This document shows positions 24,209 through 36,954 of a DNA stretch of 64,000 nt, piece by piece (the stretch's first letter is position 1; each line of letters opens with the position of its first letter). The notes beneath the pieces were generated by a model that saw only the letters and a list, made by a program, of their open reading frames with translations, was not told the origin of the DNA and did not search any database. Origin of the DNA: Cyprinodon diabolis (Eukaryota > Chordata > Actinopteri > Cyprinodontiformes > Cyprinodontidae). Position numbers and translations under genes: made by a program. Location: positions 37,217,428 through 37,281,427 of the forward strand of contig CM060073.1 of NCBI GenBank assembly GCA_030533445.1, written 5' to 3'.

Positions 24209-26600
24209 ATTAAAATGTTATTTTTTTTTTGTTTGTTTTTTTATGCAGTTTCGGATTACTGTTGTAATAATGTACATTAGCCATTTTTTTTTGTTTGTTT
24301 GTTTGTTTATTTATTTATTTTTTGGTAAAACTGAAAAATACGTAACCCAAATTCTACTAGCCTGAGGTATTCCTAATTTTTCTTTGCTCTCTTACCTCTG
24401 ATCATCTTCTCCAAATGTTGTCTTGCTTCCTCAACGAAGCCCCTCCCTACCCACTTTTTCACTCATCAAACCATAATTCACCTTAGAGGGAAGGATCATT
24501 AATGCACAGTAGGACCCAGCAGCTTGATGTGTGCTAATTATATTGTGTGTTTTACACGCTGGATGACGTTTGCTTAGTCAGTGATGAGCTCAGGCTCTGG
24601 TAATTGTTTTTTTTTTTAGGGTGGGGGGGTGATGAGATTATAAAACTGTCTGTGCATGATTATCTAAACAGCTTAGATATGTGAGTTCTTAATTTGTAGA
24701 TTTCTGAATGGTAGACCTTTGGAGGGTGTTCTTTGACCACAGGTAGAACCCTTCTTTTTTGTGCCAATTTTTGACATGTTAGGTACATATAACTGAAGAG
24801 CTTTCTTAGTTTTTCACAGTTAGCCAGAAAAAAGGATTATTCTGCAGTTCCACATATTTTACGCTTCAGTGAACTTCATGATTAGCAGTCAACATTTCCA
24901 GATCATTCTGACACATTAAAACGGCATGCAGTATAAAATCCATCACCAACCCAAAAAACTTTGACATGCACATTTAACCATGACACTACACTCTGCATCA
25001 CTGGCATTCTTCACAACCAAGGTGATCCTTTTAGTACTGTACATCACTCAGTTCTATAGCAAGAAATGTAGCTGAGCCTGCGGCTAATCACGGTGATTGG
25101 AGGTGTCCTTTGGCTCACCTGGGGGCTTCCAATCCTATTAGGCCAACAGTCCTGAGCCTAGCATACCCAGCAGCCGCTCATGTTTGATCACTGGTGCTTA
25201 AAGCCCACACTTGTCCTCTTATGTTGGTGTTAAAACATGGAAAAGAGGAGCAGCAGGGTGTGGGTTTGGGGAGGAGGGGTTAAAAAGTGATCTCCTTAAC
25301 ACTCTAGGGGGGCAGAGGGAGCACTCCTCTTCTCCTGCAGCTGGAGATGGTCTTTAAAACTTCTGAAATCACTTGAAATGCGGAACATCACCAGTTTTTT
25401 TGCTTTTTTTCTAAAGAAAAACAGCAAGATCGAGAGAATGCCAGAGAAAAATACAGAAACAAGAGGACTTCAGACGTATGGCAGTGGGTGTGCTTTGTAA
25501 CTTCAAAATGCATTTCATATTGCGAAACAAATTTCATTCTTCAGTTCACTCTTCTTAATTATGATTTGTTCTTCTTAATTATAAGTCCTTTTGATTTCTC
25601 TACGAAACCTCCATCCATCTCACCTTCTCCAAGCCTACCTCCTTACTAATTCTCTGCCAAATGGCATGCCCATCACTATGTCACTTCTGTGACTCCCATC
25701 CTCATTTTTTTTCTTGGACCAAGAGCGTTCAGGAAGAGCCATGTGTTTCCAAAGTGGACTGGATGGAAAATCGAAGCAGGGCTTCTGTGTTTATCAAGCC
25801 GCAGCTCCGTCACCTTGCTCCTACTCCCATCTGGAGGTCTGGGCAAATTGGTGACAGCATCAACAACCCTGCAGCACACATGGTCTTTTTTCTATGTGCA
25901 CATCTACACTCACACAAACACACACACACAGCATAGCACCTTGGCCTGTTTAGTTTTATTGCTGGTGTCAGGTGAGGAGGTGGAGGCAGGAGTGCTGTCT
26001 AATGTTCAGCTTACACACATACATACTCTCAGAAACACTCACACACAGCCATTTCCACCCCTGCTGACACCTTGGCTAACGAGACCTGTGAACTGCACAG
26101 ACAGAACTCAGAGACTTGTCAGACTCCAACTCATTTAATGCCAAGACCTGGCCCCAGCTGTAAGCCAACAGGGTTTTTGTATGCACACTGAGACACAATG
26201 AGCTGAACAGTGATATACTTAATAGGAGCCTACTGTAACTATTCCTTCTTTGGGTAAACAGTAAAATCAGTTAATTTCATTCTGTAACCCTTGACAGAAC
26301 TTTTTATGAACTACAAATTAATCTAGTACCTGAGCTGAATTGTGTGTTTGCCTGTCATCGTGTAAAGACACAGAAGTTTTTTGTTGTTGCTGTTGTTTTA
26401 TTTTAAGTATCTATTCTCATTTCTGTGTCAAAGCTCACTAATATTTTATTGGTCCAAAGTAATTTGTCCAAATGTACTCTTCTTCATCCTTACCATCAAA
26501 TTTTGCAAATTGTAATTACAACAATACTTCTCCTTGCAAGAAATATGCAAAATGAAAAAAAAAAACATATATATACAATGAGCTGGTAAAACACTTTTGT
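24209..26600. other. intergenic; balanced blocks at 25.0-25.4 and 25.6-26.15 kb
   Basis: T-rich and poly-T sequence up to about 24.65 kb gives way to balanced sequence at 25.05-25.35 kb and 25.6-26.15 kb that could be conserved non-coding DNA. The 149-codon frame at 25689-26138 is composition-driven, with CA repeats giving histidine/threonine runs. No gene was recognised. Confidence 0.3.
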
Positions 26601-26604
26601 TGTA

Positions 26605-28490
26605 TTTAATTCCATTCAACATCCTTTCATAGCACATGTCCTCTCAAGGCACTTTAAAGAGACAATTGAATGGAATTATCCACAAAGATGGATTAAAAGT
26701 TTCCTGTCTAATGAAACCCAAGTAATTGACATTTCTAGAAATTACGCTTCCTGAATGAGCATACAGTCTAATTGTATTGTGTCCTTGACAATCTCTCACA
26801 CCGAACATGCATGCAGCAAACATGGAGAGGAAAAACTTTTTACAGAACCTTTTATTACCAAAAAGAAAAATCCAGCAGAAGCAGGCTCAGCATGAGTGGC
26901 CTTCTTCTTAGGCTAACAGCATGTTCAAGAAGACTGAAGCAGACATACAGTATAAAAGGAACATTGAATCACTGATCCATAGATACTCTTTATGTTGGAA
27001 AAAGTAACAATAAACTAGCTGGGGTTCTTTCAAGGAAAGATAAAAGAAAATAAGCTCTTACACAGTTTCAATTCAACAGAATCGAATTGAGCACATAAAG
27101 TTTTGCACAGTAAAGGCTTTGGCAATAGCCATGCCAATGAGAGAAACATGACAAAACACTGTAAAACAGGCCAACGCTAACATTGTTGATTACAACAACC
27201 CAGTTGATGCCTCCCTCCAGGATAGTGTCACAGCTAAACAAAACCAGGCAAGATGTAGCAACAATGAAGAGGAAAAAGAGAGATAACAGTTTAAAAAACT
27301 AAACTGATACAAATAGAATATAGCTGGTTTAAGAAAATTGGAGTCTTTATGTGCTCCAGCAGTTGAGGTCTGTAGCAGCATAATGATATAGATAGGGATA
27401 ATCTAAGCCACTCTAACCATAAGCTATATCGGAAATGAAAGTTTTGAGCCTGGTCTTAAAAGTAGACGGGGCGTCTGCCTTGCCAATTAAATATGATAGT
27501 TACTTCCACTGAAGAGGAGCCACATAACTAAGAGATCTGCCTTCCATTCTACTTTTAGAAATGCGAAGATCCACTAGTAAACCTGTAGATTGAGAAAGAA
27601 AAATTCTAAATTCTACTATGGATTTAACAGGGAGCCAACATAGGAAAGCTAAAAAAAAAAAAAAAGACAAATGATCTCTCATTTTTATTTTCACCAGAAC
27701 TGTAACTGCAACATTTTTGATCAACCGAAATATTTTTACTGCATTATGTGAACTTCCTAATAGTAAAACTACAATAGTTGACCTTTGAAATAACAAATGC
27801 ACGAGCTAGTTGCTCAGTATCATTACTGTACACAATACTTCATAACTTATTTAATATTCCGCATATGAAATAACAAAATCCTAGAAACATGGTTAATGTA
27901 GGACTTAAATGCAAAGTCATTATTTAAATTAACATCAATGTATTTTGTCATTATCAGAGGCCATTTCAATGTCAAGCAAATTAAGTGATTGACAAAGCAC
28001 TTTCTTTTTAAAGACTACTTTCCAAAAAACATACCTCTTTTCTGAGTTCAAAAGCTGAAACTTTATAGTCAGCCATGTTTATATGTCTTTAAGACATGTA
28101 TATAGTCTACCTAATAGGTAAGTCTCATCAGAATTTATGGAAAAATATAGCTAGGTGTTTTCGGCATAACATTGAAACTTTCTACCATGCTTTCTGATAC
28201 AGTAATTTTGCCAATTTCAGTTATATATATTTAGTAAATAGAACTGATCCCCGTGGTACTCCACAAGTTGCCCTGGAGCTTGACAAAGATAAATACGAAC
28301 AAACTGACCTCAGTCAGACATATGAGATTTAAACCAGCTCAGTACTATTGGTTTAATTTCTGCAGCACATTCACCCCTTTCTAAGATGATAAGGTGATAG
28401 ACCTTTTCAAATGCAGCACTGAGATCTAGCAGGACATGTACAGAAATAACCCCAGAGCTATGGGTTTGTGGGAAAAAGTTCCAGTGGTGT
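26605..28490 (-). mobile_element. dead L2-type LINE relic (3' half of reverse transcriptase plus 3' UTR)
   Basis: On the - strand from about 28490, decayed reverse-transcriptase motifs appear in order: a DLSAAFEKVYH segment near 28.42 kb (family DLSAAFDTVDH), CGVPRGSVL near 28.25 kb (GVPQGS), and CYAENT-stop-LYF near 28.16 kb where the catalytic YADD should be. The C-terminal part continues at 27.80-27.50 kb with RDHLSFF, WLPVKSIVEFRIF and SKSRMEGRSLSYVAPLQW. Then comes a long 3' UTR containing GCTGAGCCTGCTTCTGCTGG-type sequence near 26.9 kb. Broken motifs, stops and an inserted A/T run show that it is inactive. Clade assignment (L2/CR1 versus Rex-Babar) rests on motif memory. Confidence 0.75.
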
Positions 28491-29062
<572 letters not shown>

Positions 29063-29403
29063 AGATGGGCTGTCTTTACCAACAGGTAGTCGGGGAACAT
29101 GCAACAGGCTGTATAATGCAATAACCTAATAAAATGAATAGATATAGGTAATAAATAAAGTGCATAATCTAAATCATTTGAACTTTTATTCATATTTGTC
29201 TCTAAATGTATTTATGTCGTTTAAAGCAATTAAAATTATATGTTACAACAACTAACTTCCATTTAAATCCAGTGCAGATAATTCCCTTAATAAGTCAGCA
29301 AATGGAGATCAACATTGTGTCATTTATTCCTAATATTAATTCAGCTGTTCTTAGAATGTCTCAGACATTAAATATTAGAATGAAGACTAAGCAAGTGTAA
29401 GCT

Positions 29404-29835
29404 TATCAGAATCAGAATCAGAAATACTCTAATAATCCCAGAAGGAAATTACTTATAAAACATTGTCCCAACACTGTTACATCTGTTAAAAACTAAATGC
29501 TATCAAATCCATAATTCTACCAAGAAAAAGTCATCCACATAAACCGACATAGAATCTTAAAAAAATGTGTAAAAATGCTTTTAAGTCAAAGTTAAAAACC
29601 CATTTATTTTGGGACTGCCTTTGACTGTTGAAGTTAAACTTGTAAATGAGGCATTATTAGCTTAAGTTGGTGCTCCAACTTTTTAGTTGTGTTGCTACCT
29701 GCTGTTAGCATGTTTTATCTTTATTTGCTTTTGCTCTGGTTTTATTTATTTTTTTATTTTATTATCTAATTCATGTAAAGCACTTTGAATTGCCCATGTA
29801 CTGAACTCTTCTATACAAATAAATTTGCTCTGCCT
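29404..29835 (+). mobile_element. fragments of non-LTR retroelement 3' tails
   Basis: At 29404-29460, ATCAGAATCAGAATCAG is followed by ACTCTAATAATCCCAGAAGG, a tail common in fish genomes. From about 29585, AAAACCCATTTATTTTGG leads to GTAAAGCACTTTGAATTG and CTATACAAATAAATTTGC with a CTTGCCTT end, the form of a LINE 3' end with a short tandem tail. No coding part is present. Families are not certain. Confidence 0.4.
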
Positions 29836-32795
29836 TGCCTTTAATTCTTACCTTTATAGTACAATGTCAGGGTAAAAAAATAAAGTTAATAAGAATTAGT
29901 AGGCTTTTAAATGCAAACCAGTTCTGTAAGAAAACCTGTTACAGCCTGCAAAAAACAAAAACAAACAACAATAAAAAGACTGAAGAAGAGATTAATCCTG
30001 GCCCATTTGGAGAGCAGCAATAAACCAAACCGATAGTAAAATTTTGAAAACGTTGATCAAATTGTTAGAATGAAGAAGAGAAGTCTGGACCGAGCTGTAA
30101 TTAAATGTATTTGCCCCCTGCAATTTTCCTCTATTTAGATTTTCTTTTCTAAGACCTACACATGTCACATCATCTTATGGGGATTCAAACCTAAATAAAT
30201 AAAATCAAATAAGAGAAACATTTTTTCTAATGCAATGATCATAATTTATTTTATAATAAAGGCAAATTCTGAAACACAAACCTTTAAAAGAGCCTAGAAC
30301 GTCTTGAAGATTTTGGGTGTTTGTCAACTACTGACAGATTAAGAGAGATTTAATTGAAAACCATCCTTTGTAGTTTATGACCATGTTAGTTGTTCTGTCC
30401 CAGTTTAATGGCTTCTCTTTAAGATTGACAGCCACTGATGGACTTTCCATTATATTTTAGTTACTTTTGTGCGAATTAACAAATTCTCACACTTTAAAAC
30501 TCAGTTTTCAGTTAAGCTTCTAAAATTCCTGTTTATTCATGTTTTGTTAGATTTGCATACTCCACTTAAAAAGACAATATGTTGAGTAAAATATAACAAT
30601 TGACTTTCATAGGGACTTACACCGTCTTTCATTTACTGTATATTTAAAGGTATATTAGTGGCACAGTAGAATGGGAGGTCTGGGGGAGGTATGGATTAAA
30701 AACAGTCACACTCATTAGCATTTTCTTTGTGGATTGTTATGATGAGATGTTTGTACCAGGGTTGATTGACCTACTTACCCAGCCCCTGGCAGCACCAGTG
30801 GAAGAAATAAAGTATAATGCAACACAAGGGAGAGGTGTAAATCCCTTTAATATTCTTACATGTGAGACACATGTGAACGAACACACACAATCATTCATCA
30901 GGGGCTCACAGGTCATGCCTCCTGACGAAGTAAAGTAGAAGGAAAGCTTATTTAAAATTCTGTAAGAGATGTCAATTGTGCCCTCCGCATACTGCTATGC
31001 AAAATTTTTGTAAATAGATCCTTTGTAAATAGTATCTCTCTTGCCAATCACTCTGTCTGCTCAGTGCAAAGCAGCATTAAAAATTGATCTTTAGCCGCAC
31101 CAGGGTGAAATGCTAACATCGCTGTCAAATGTCTGATTAAAAAGAAAAACCTTTAATCTTTGCTTAAAAGTGTCTCATGCTTTTGCATGCCTTCCCCTGT
31201 GCTCCTCCATCTTCCAAGGCTACGAAGAAGAAGAGAGGGGGGCGACGCCACGGGTGAAACGGGGTCACATTTCATGTAGAGTCAGTGTTGTACAGTGATA
31301 TAGCTCCAGAGGTGAGGGATTTAACCGAGGGAAGATCTGGAAATCGACATGCATTGCTCTCCTCTGAATTTAACCTCAAGCCAAAGGTTAAAAACCCAAC
31401 TGAGAATTGCTCAACCGGGGATAAACATGTTTGCAACCCTGCCAAAAAAATGCAAAAAAAATCCATACTTGAACATGTAAGTTAACAAAAAACAAGCCAG
31501 ACTGGACTGACAATTCAGTGCAAGGTGGTTTAATGTCCAACATACTCTACATGTTTTTGAAGCGGTTGCCCAGAGATGTTTCTTTCAAATAACTGTGTTC
31601 TTATAATAAAATGTAGCGGCATATTAAATTATGAATTCCCACAGTGGGATTACAAAAACAATATCAGTTTCTTAAAAGTGAATGAAAAAAAATCTTCATA
31701 GTGAACATCCAACTCACTGATGCATGCATCATTGATGGCAGCAAGGTGTGATTAAAAAAGGAGCATATTTAAAAAAAACATAAAGGATGAGAAAAGAAAA
31801 GCAAGCTTTAAGCCGATCTGGTATCTTTTTTAAACACTAACGATCAAGCAACCTTTGACAGACTTCAACTACACAAGAAGGTTTCCAGGAAGAATTCATC
31901 CCAGATAATTACATTAGAGTAATGAAAATCAGACCAAAGGGGATGTCCTGTTTGCTAAGGGTTCAACATTATATGTTTAAGCCACAATGTGACTAATGTG
32001 GAAGAAGAGGCTGAAGAAAATGGTTTTGAAGATAATTATCATCATCCGAACTTAAAACCTGTTTAAATATATGTATTTCCTGCTTATAAAAAAAACAAAT
32101 TATGCTTGTATCAGCTCACTCATGACATGCCAGAACAATAGTCATGAATGTGTATCAGAAGCAATGCAATGAAGAAATAAGGCATTTGAAGAATAAATAG
32201 CAGGGAAGACCTAATTTTGTAATTTTTTCACGATAAAATCGTGGTGTGGCACATTTACTCACTGCATCATGATTACAACTGGAATATTAAAACATTTTGT
32301 TTTCTGCCCTAATTTCCACTGTTGTTGGCTGGAATTTCAATAATCTTTAATCTGTACAAGAGAAAAGAACAAACAAAGATAGTGTTATTTTGCAATCAAA
32401 GACTTTATCTGGAGAAACTCTTCTGTAGACCAACTATCTTTGTTACATCTTGAAGTGATAAACACAGATTCCAGAGGTTGAAAAGAGAAAAGTAGTTAAA
32501 AAACAATTTATAATAAAAGAGAAAAACAAATGTTGCTTAATATAAGGTTAAACGTTGGTTGCAACTAGTCTGTGGCCACTAAGTTTAAAGACGTAGGGAA
32601 GTCATATTTAAATGTCAAATCATTCTGGTTTAAACATGTATATAAATGTACTCTTTATCAGATCATATTGTCCCAAAAGATAGAAAATTTCTATTTAAAA
32701 ATCTTAAAATCTGTGGGATTTTTTTCTCATTATCTTATGCAGGCCAGTTAGTTATACATCAGCTTGTACACTTAAATTCGGCCAATCATATATAG
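29836..32795. other. intergenic; balanced block at 30.65-31.3 kb
   Basis: Mostly AT-rich. Around 30.65-30.95 kb and 31.18-31.28 kb composition is more balanced and sequence more varied, which may mark conserved regulatory DNA. ORFs of 60-69 codons show no family resemblance. Confidence 0.3.
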
Positions 32796-33279
32796 TCATC
32801 TGTCAATCAATTTTTGTCGGTCATAGCATCTTGATTCAAAATTATTGTTTACTTTGCCATTGATTACATCCCAGAGCTCATGGGGATGGATGTCTGTGTC
32901 TTCGGCAGGCGTAGAAATAACAGAATGGCAGCGTTGCGAGGCAAGGGCTCGAACATGTACAGCTGTTAGCCTTCTACACCAAACAAAGCCAGAACAACTT
33001 TGTCCCCACTTTCCTCTTCTAAATAAAAATGTATGGCGGAAGAGACTCCACAACCACGACCTCCAAAAGTCTCCTCCTCTTGCATGTTTCCGCTCTCCAT
33101 AGCATTCCTTGACAGTGTCGTTGCTAAGTGCTACTTGATCCCAATGTAATTTCCCATTGGAACCTACTAGCACTAAGTTGCTAACTGGTTAGTAAAATGC
33201 TTCCAAGACACAAATCTTCTGCCACAACAATACCACCCCCTTGATAAACGACCAATCACATTCACTTTATTCACCTGTG
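32796..33279. other. GC-balanced block with overlapping open frames, unidentified
   Basis: A 125-codon frame on the - strand (32796-33173) overlaps an 85-codon + frame. The mix of GCG, CGA and TCC words stands out from the flanks. I see no known domain in either frame. It may be part of an unrecognised non-autonomous transposon, since palindromic sequence lies at its right edge, or conserved non-coding DNA. Confidence 0.25.
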
Positions 33280-33348
33280 TAAAGTCGGGCACCACTCGAG
33301 AGAATTCGGAAAGGCAGCGGTTGGAGCAGCCGCTTCCCTACGACTTTA
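33280..33348. repeat. nested palindrome, about 69 bp
   Basis: Outer arms TAAAGTCG and CGACTTTA are exact complements. Inside them GGAA pairs with TTCC and AGCGG with CCGCT around a 9-base centre. The whole can form a cruciform or imperfect hairpin. It may be the terminus of a foldback or MITE-type element. Confidence 0.5.
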
Positions 33349-33360
33349 AACAATAAAAGG

Positions 33361-36300
33361 GCTGCTTTAGGAAAACAAAAAAGCAAATCAAAAGAGATTT
33401 TAAGAGGATGAAAATTTAAAAACCTAATAGAGGATGTGAGGTGTATTTCTTCTTAAGAGTAAAGGGGAGCATGGGAAAAAAAACTCTCTCACATTAGACA
33501 GTTGTAACTCAACTCCCTATCACTGGAAGCCAGAGAAGGAGAAGACAATGCAAATAAAAATAATAAAAACATCTACCTGCTCTGTTTTCTTTTTTAATGA
33601 CTTATTCGCACTGCCAAAACCTCAATGTGTAACTCACAGTTTGCTGCAGAAGAGTGACATCTGTCTTTCCCCCCTTCCCCGCTTGTATCGTTGACATCCT
33701 TATTGCCAATCCATTCCTACATTTTCTTCAATCCTAACTTTTATATATCAACAGAACTGCAATGAATGATGCAGTGTAGCAAATTCTGCTTGATTAAGTG
33801 GCAGAACCCTCAAAGCATTAAGTGAGGAATATATTTTCACTCACCTCTCAGAATCATTCAGCGAAGGCTACAAAACTGTCAGCTAGAGTCCCACAAACAC
33901 ACACTAACTCAGAGTACTCCCACCCTTCCCTAGTCTCTCTATCATTCAGGTGTTTACTGTCATTCATACTCAGGGTTTTGTATAATCCTCTCACCACACC
34001 TGAGTGCTCCCCTCTCTGTGTCACTGGATTTACTCGCCCCTATCTTTCCCTTTCTCTCCCCACACTTCCGCTCACTTCTGGCACACAGTCTTTTTTTTTT
34101 TTCATCACAGTCATTCTTTTACACACGCTGTCATTTCTTATGTAAATAACCGCAGATAAAGAGACAGTAACAGACATTTTAAGATTTACACGAGCTGCTC
34201 TGCGGCGTATGTTTTCAGTCATCCCCTCTCATCAGCCAGTTTGTTTGCAGAAGTGTCTGTGCTTGTAGCCATAAATTAGGGGTTGTGATTTTACTCATTG
34301 AGACAAAAGAGAAAGACAATGAAAACATGCATAAAACAAATGATGTGGAGAAGGTGAGGGAGAGAGATGGAGAAGAGGAGGGTGAAGCGAAAGCAGAAAT
34401 GGGCCAGTACGCATACTCTGCTCCACTTTTACTTCGCGAAAGGCTTCATTAAGAAGTCTTTTTCCAGAGCGTGGTGGAATCTGTTTTATGTGCGTGTGTG
34501 CGCTCATGGGTTGCAGTGTGTTTTCGGGCACAGGCACATATGCGTGCTCGTTCGTAAAATTATTTGTGTGCTCAGTGAAAGAGATCTCCTAAATTATTTA
34601 CACACAGAAGTCTCTAATTGGTATCAAGTTTTTAAATGGGGTCAAATGAGCAGTTTCATGCTGTGTTTCTCTTGCCTTAAGTCTGTTTCATTACATTTGA
34701 GCTGCAGAGCTGCAGTTTTATTAAACTCGAACCTCTACATGTTTCTTTCTTTCTTACTTTCTCTCTTTCTTGCTTAGATTTACCTTGATAAAGATATTTA
34801 AGTCCACTTAAGCATGTCTGTCTGAAGCATAAAAGCATTGAAGCCCCCAACCTCCCCCATACAAAGGCACACACATCACACACATACAGAGACCCAAAGG
34901 CAGTGCACACAGGTGGTATTAGATTAAAGCCCTATAATAAAGCCAATTAGAATTATACTCTGTAGTGATAAAAGCAACATTCTGGTTTGTATCCTCCAAA
35001 ATTTGTTTGGGGTATCATTTTCTACACCACAGTTGTGAGTTTTAGCCCTCCGTTTTGAGTATTTTGAGATTTCTGTCTTTAATCTTTCCATTAAATGAGT
35101 AAAACGTGCAGAGATTCAGTAGCATCTTACCTTTAAGAATTCTGTGATACAGATTTTCTATTATTTGCCTTAATAATTGGATCTAGAAGATCATGTAATC
35201 TTCCCGAAACGTACATGCCTTTCCAGGTTCATGGATGTAAATTAACCATGTGTTTAAAGGCTTTTACTAGTTATTAAGAATTTTTCTCTGAGGTTTTACG
35301 AGTTACTGCTTTGCTTATTTAATATCTCCACAAACATGAACAGTGAAATACCCATGTTGTAATTGGAACAGACTGCATACATATTAAACCAAAGCATGTG
35401 CAAGGTCTGCAGAGACCAAATGGCTCACAAAAGCACAAGTCTGGGAAAAAAGAACTGAGTGCAGAGACGAAAGAAGAAACAACAAAAACAAAGACGAGGG
35501 AAATGGAGTGTTACATGACACAGCCTTTGCCTTGGCCAGGTCTGCCACGAGGATGGACAGGACAGGAAATGGTTACTCATCAATCACCCTCCACCAGACG
35601 AATGAAAGGGAGTTTTTTTTACAGGACAGAGGGGTCGTGGGAGACGAGGAAAGATCTAAGGAGGAGCAGACAAAACAGTCTTCAAAAAATCCTCACTTTG
35701 CTGCAATTTTTTTTACTCTGTCTGCGCCAGTATCTCATGTTAGCCTCCTTTCAGAGCAGCCATCCCATCTAAAGTTTTTTACAGGGGCTCAAAAGGTAAG
35801 CTGTTAAAACAAGATAATGTTTTAGCTCCAGGGTCACTCATTTGATGTTCCTGCTAAAAAAAAAAAAAACATTTGTATTTTGTCATTTTACTTTTTTGTC
35901 TGTTTGTTTGTTTGTTTGTTTTCTATTGTATGATTTACAAATATGGTCATCTACAAAAGCTAGCAAAACCTCCAAACATCATCAGGATTAAGATGACAGA
36001 CAGAGGAAGATATTAATCATCTGTTATGTGTTTAGGAATTCAAACAGAGTAAAAAGTCACTGGAAGTGTTTCCATGATTTTTGTATGAGCTCTGAGATTT
36101 ATCAATATGAAAAAATTTGATGAAAAACAGCAAATCAAATTAACTTAATATGTCCTAATTTCCCAAGTTTTACATTAGCAGGAGGAGTGTTTTTACTTTT
36201 TTTGAGGTAAATCCTCTAAAGAGGAGATGCGAACATATTAGATGAATACTTTTTCACATAGTGAGCATTTACCTGGCATGACTGATCAGTTGTTTTGAGA

Positions 36301-36600
36301 TTTTAAAAGTTCTCATGGCATTTTGTAGGAAAAATGGCTACTAATTAGGAAACTAGTACGGTTAGTTTTGATTATCTTCCTAAAAGGAACACTAGACAAA
36401 AAAAAAATATTTAATAGAAAAACATACTTATAAAACTAGGTTACATTCTGGAGGTTGGAAATGCATCTTAACACCAAAAGATTAAAAAATATATATATAT
36501 AAAACATACACACAATATTTTTCTCCAGGTGAAATCTTCATATCTGTCAGAACTGTTCCAAAATGTCTAACCAAATTCAGCATTTTGAGGAGTGGGAGGC
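33361..36600. other. intergenic, nothing firmly recognised
   Basis: This contains a pyrimidine-rich stretch at 33.9-34.1 kb, a (TTTG)n run near 35.9 kb and short A and T runs. The 124- to 136-codon frames at 34.37 and 35.40 kb do not resemble known proteins and overlap frames on the other strand. I read them as chance. Confidence 0.35.
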
Positions 36601-36606
36601 TTTGCA

Positions 36607-36954
36607 GGGCTGCACAGTGGAGCAGTGGGTAGCACTTCTGTTTTGCAGCAAGAAGGTTACAGGTTTGATTCTTTCTCATTGGAGTTTGCATGTTCTCCCT
36701 GAGCATGCGTAAGTTCTCTCCGGGTACTCCGGCTTCCTCCCACAGTCAAAAAACATGACTGTTACATTCATTGGCTTCTCTAATTGATCCTTATGTGTGA
36801 GTGTGTGCAGGAATGGTTGTTTGTCCTGTTTTTCTCTGTGTTGCCCTGCGATGGACTGGCGACCTGTCCAGGGTGTACCCCGCCTCTCGCCCGTAGACAG
36901 CTGGACCCCAGCAGTGATAAGTGTGATGGAAAATGGATGGATGCATGGATGGAT
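36607..36954 (+). mobile_element. tRNA-derived SINE, nearly full length
   Basis: It begins GGGCTGCACAGTGGAGCAGT with an A-box-like segment, then GTAGCAC and a B-box-like GGTTTGATTC at 36662-36671, the internal RNA polymerase III promoter. A conserved central body follows (CATGTTCTCCCTGAGCATGC, CTCCGGGTACTCCGG), then CTGGCGACCTGTCCAGGGTG, and the element ends in ATGG tandem repeats. This is the architecture of a SINE with a LINE-derived tail, very common in percomorph fish. B-box changes and small gaps suggest it is an old copy. Confidence 0.8.

Noticed and set aside
25689..26138. 149-codon + strand ORF
   Set aside because: Overlaps other frames, contains HTHT runs from CA repeats and shows no family resemblance.
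34367..34777. 136-codon + strand ORF
   Set aside because: Low-complexity ends and no similarity to a known family; overlapping frames exist on the other strand.
36607..36680. tRNA gene
   Set aside because: A- and B-box-like words are present but the cloverleaf is not formed; the following body and ATGG tail show it is a SINE.
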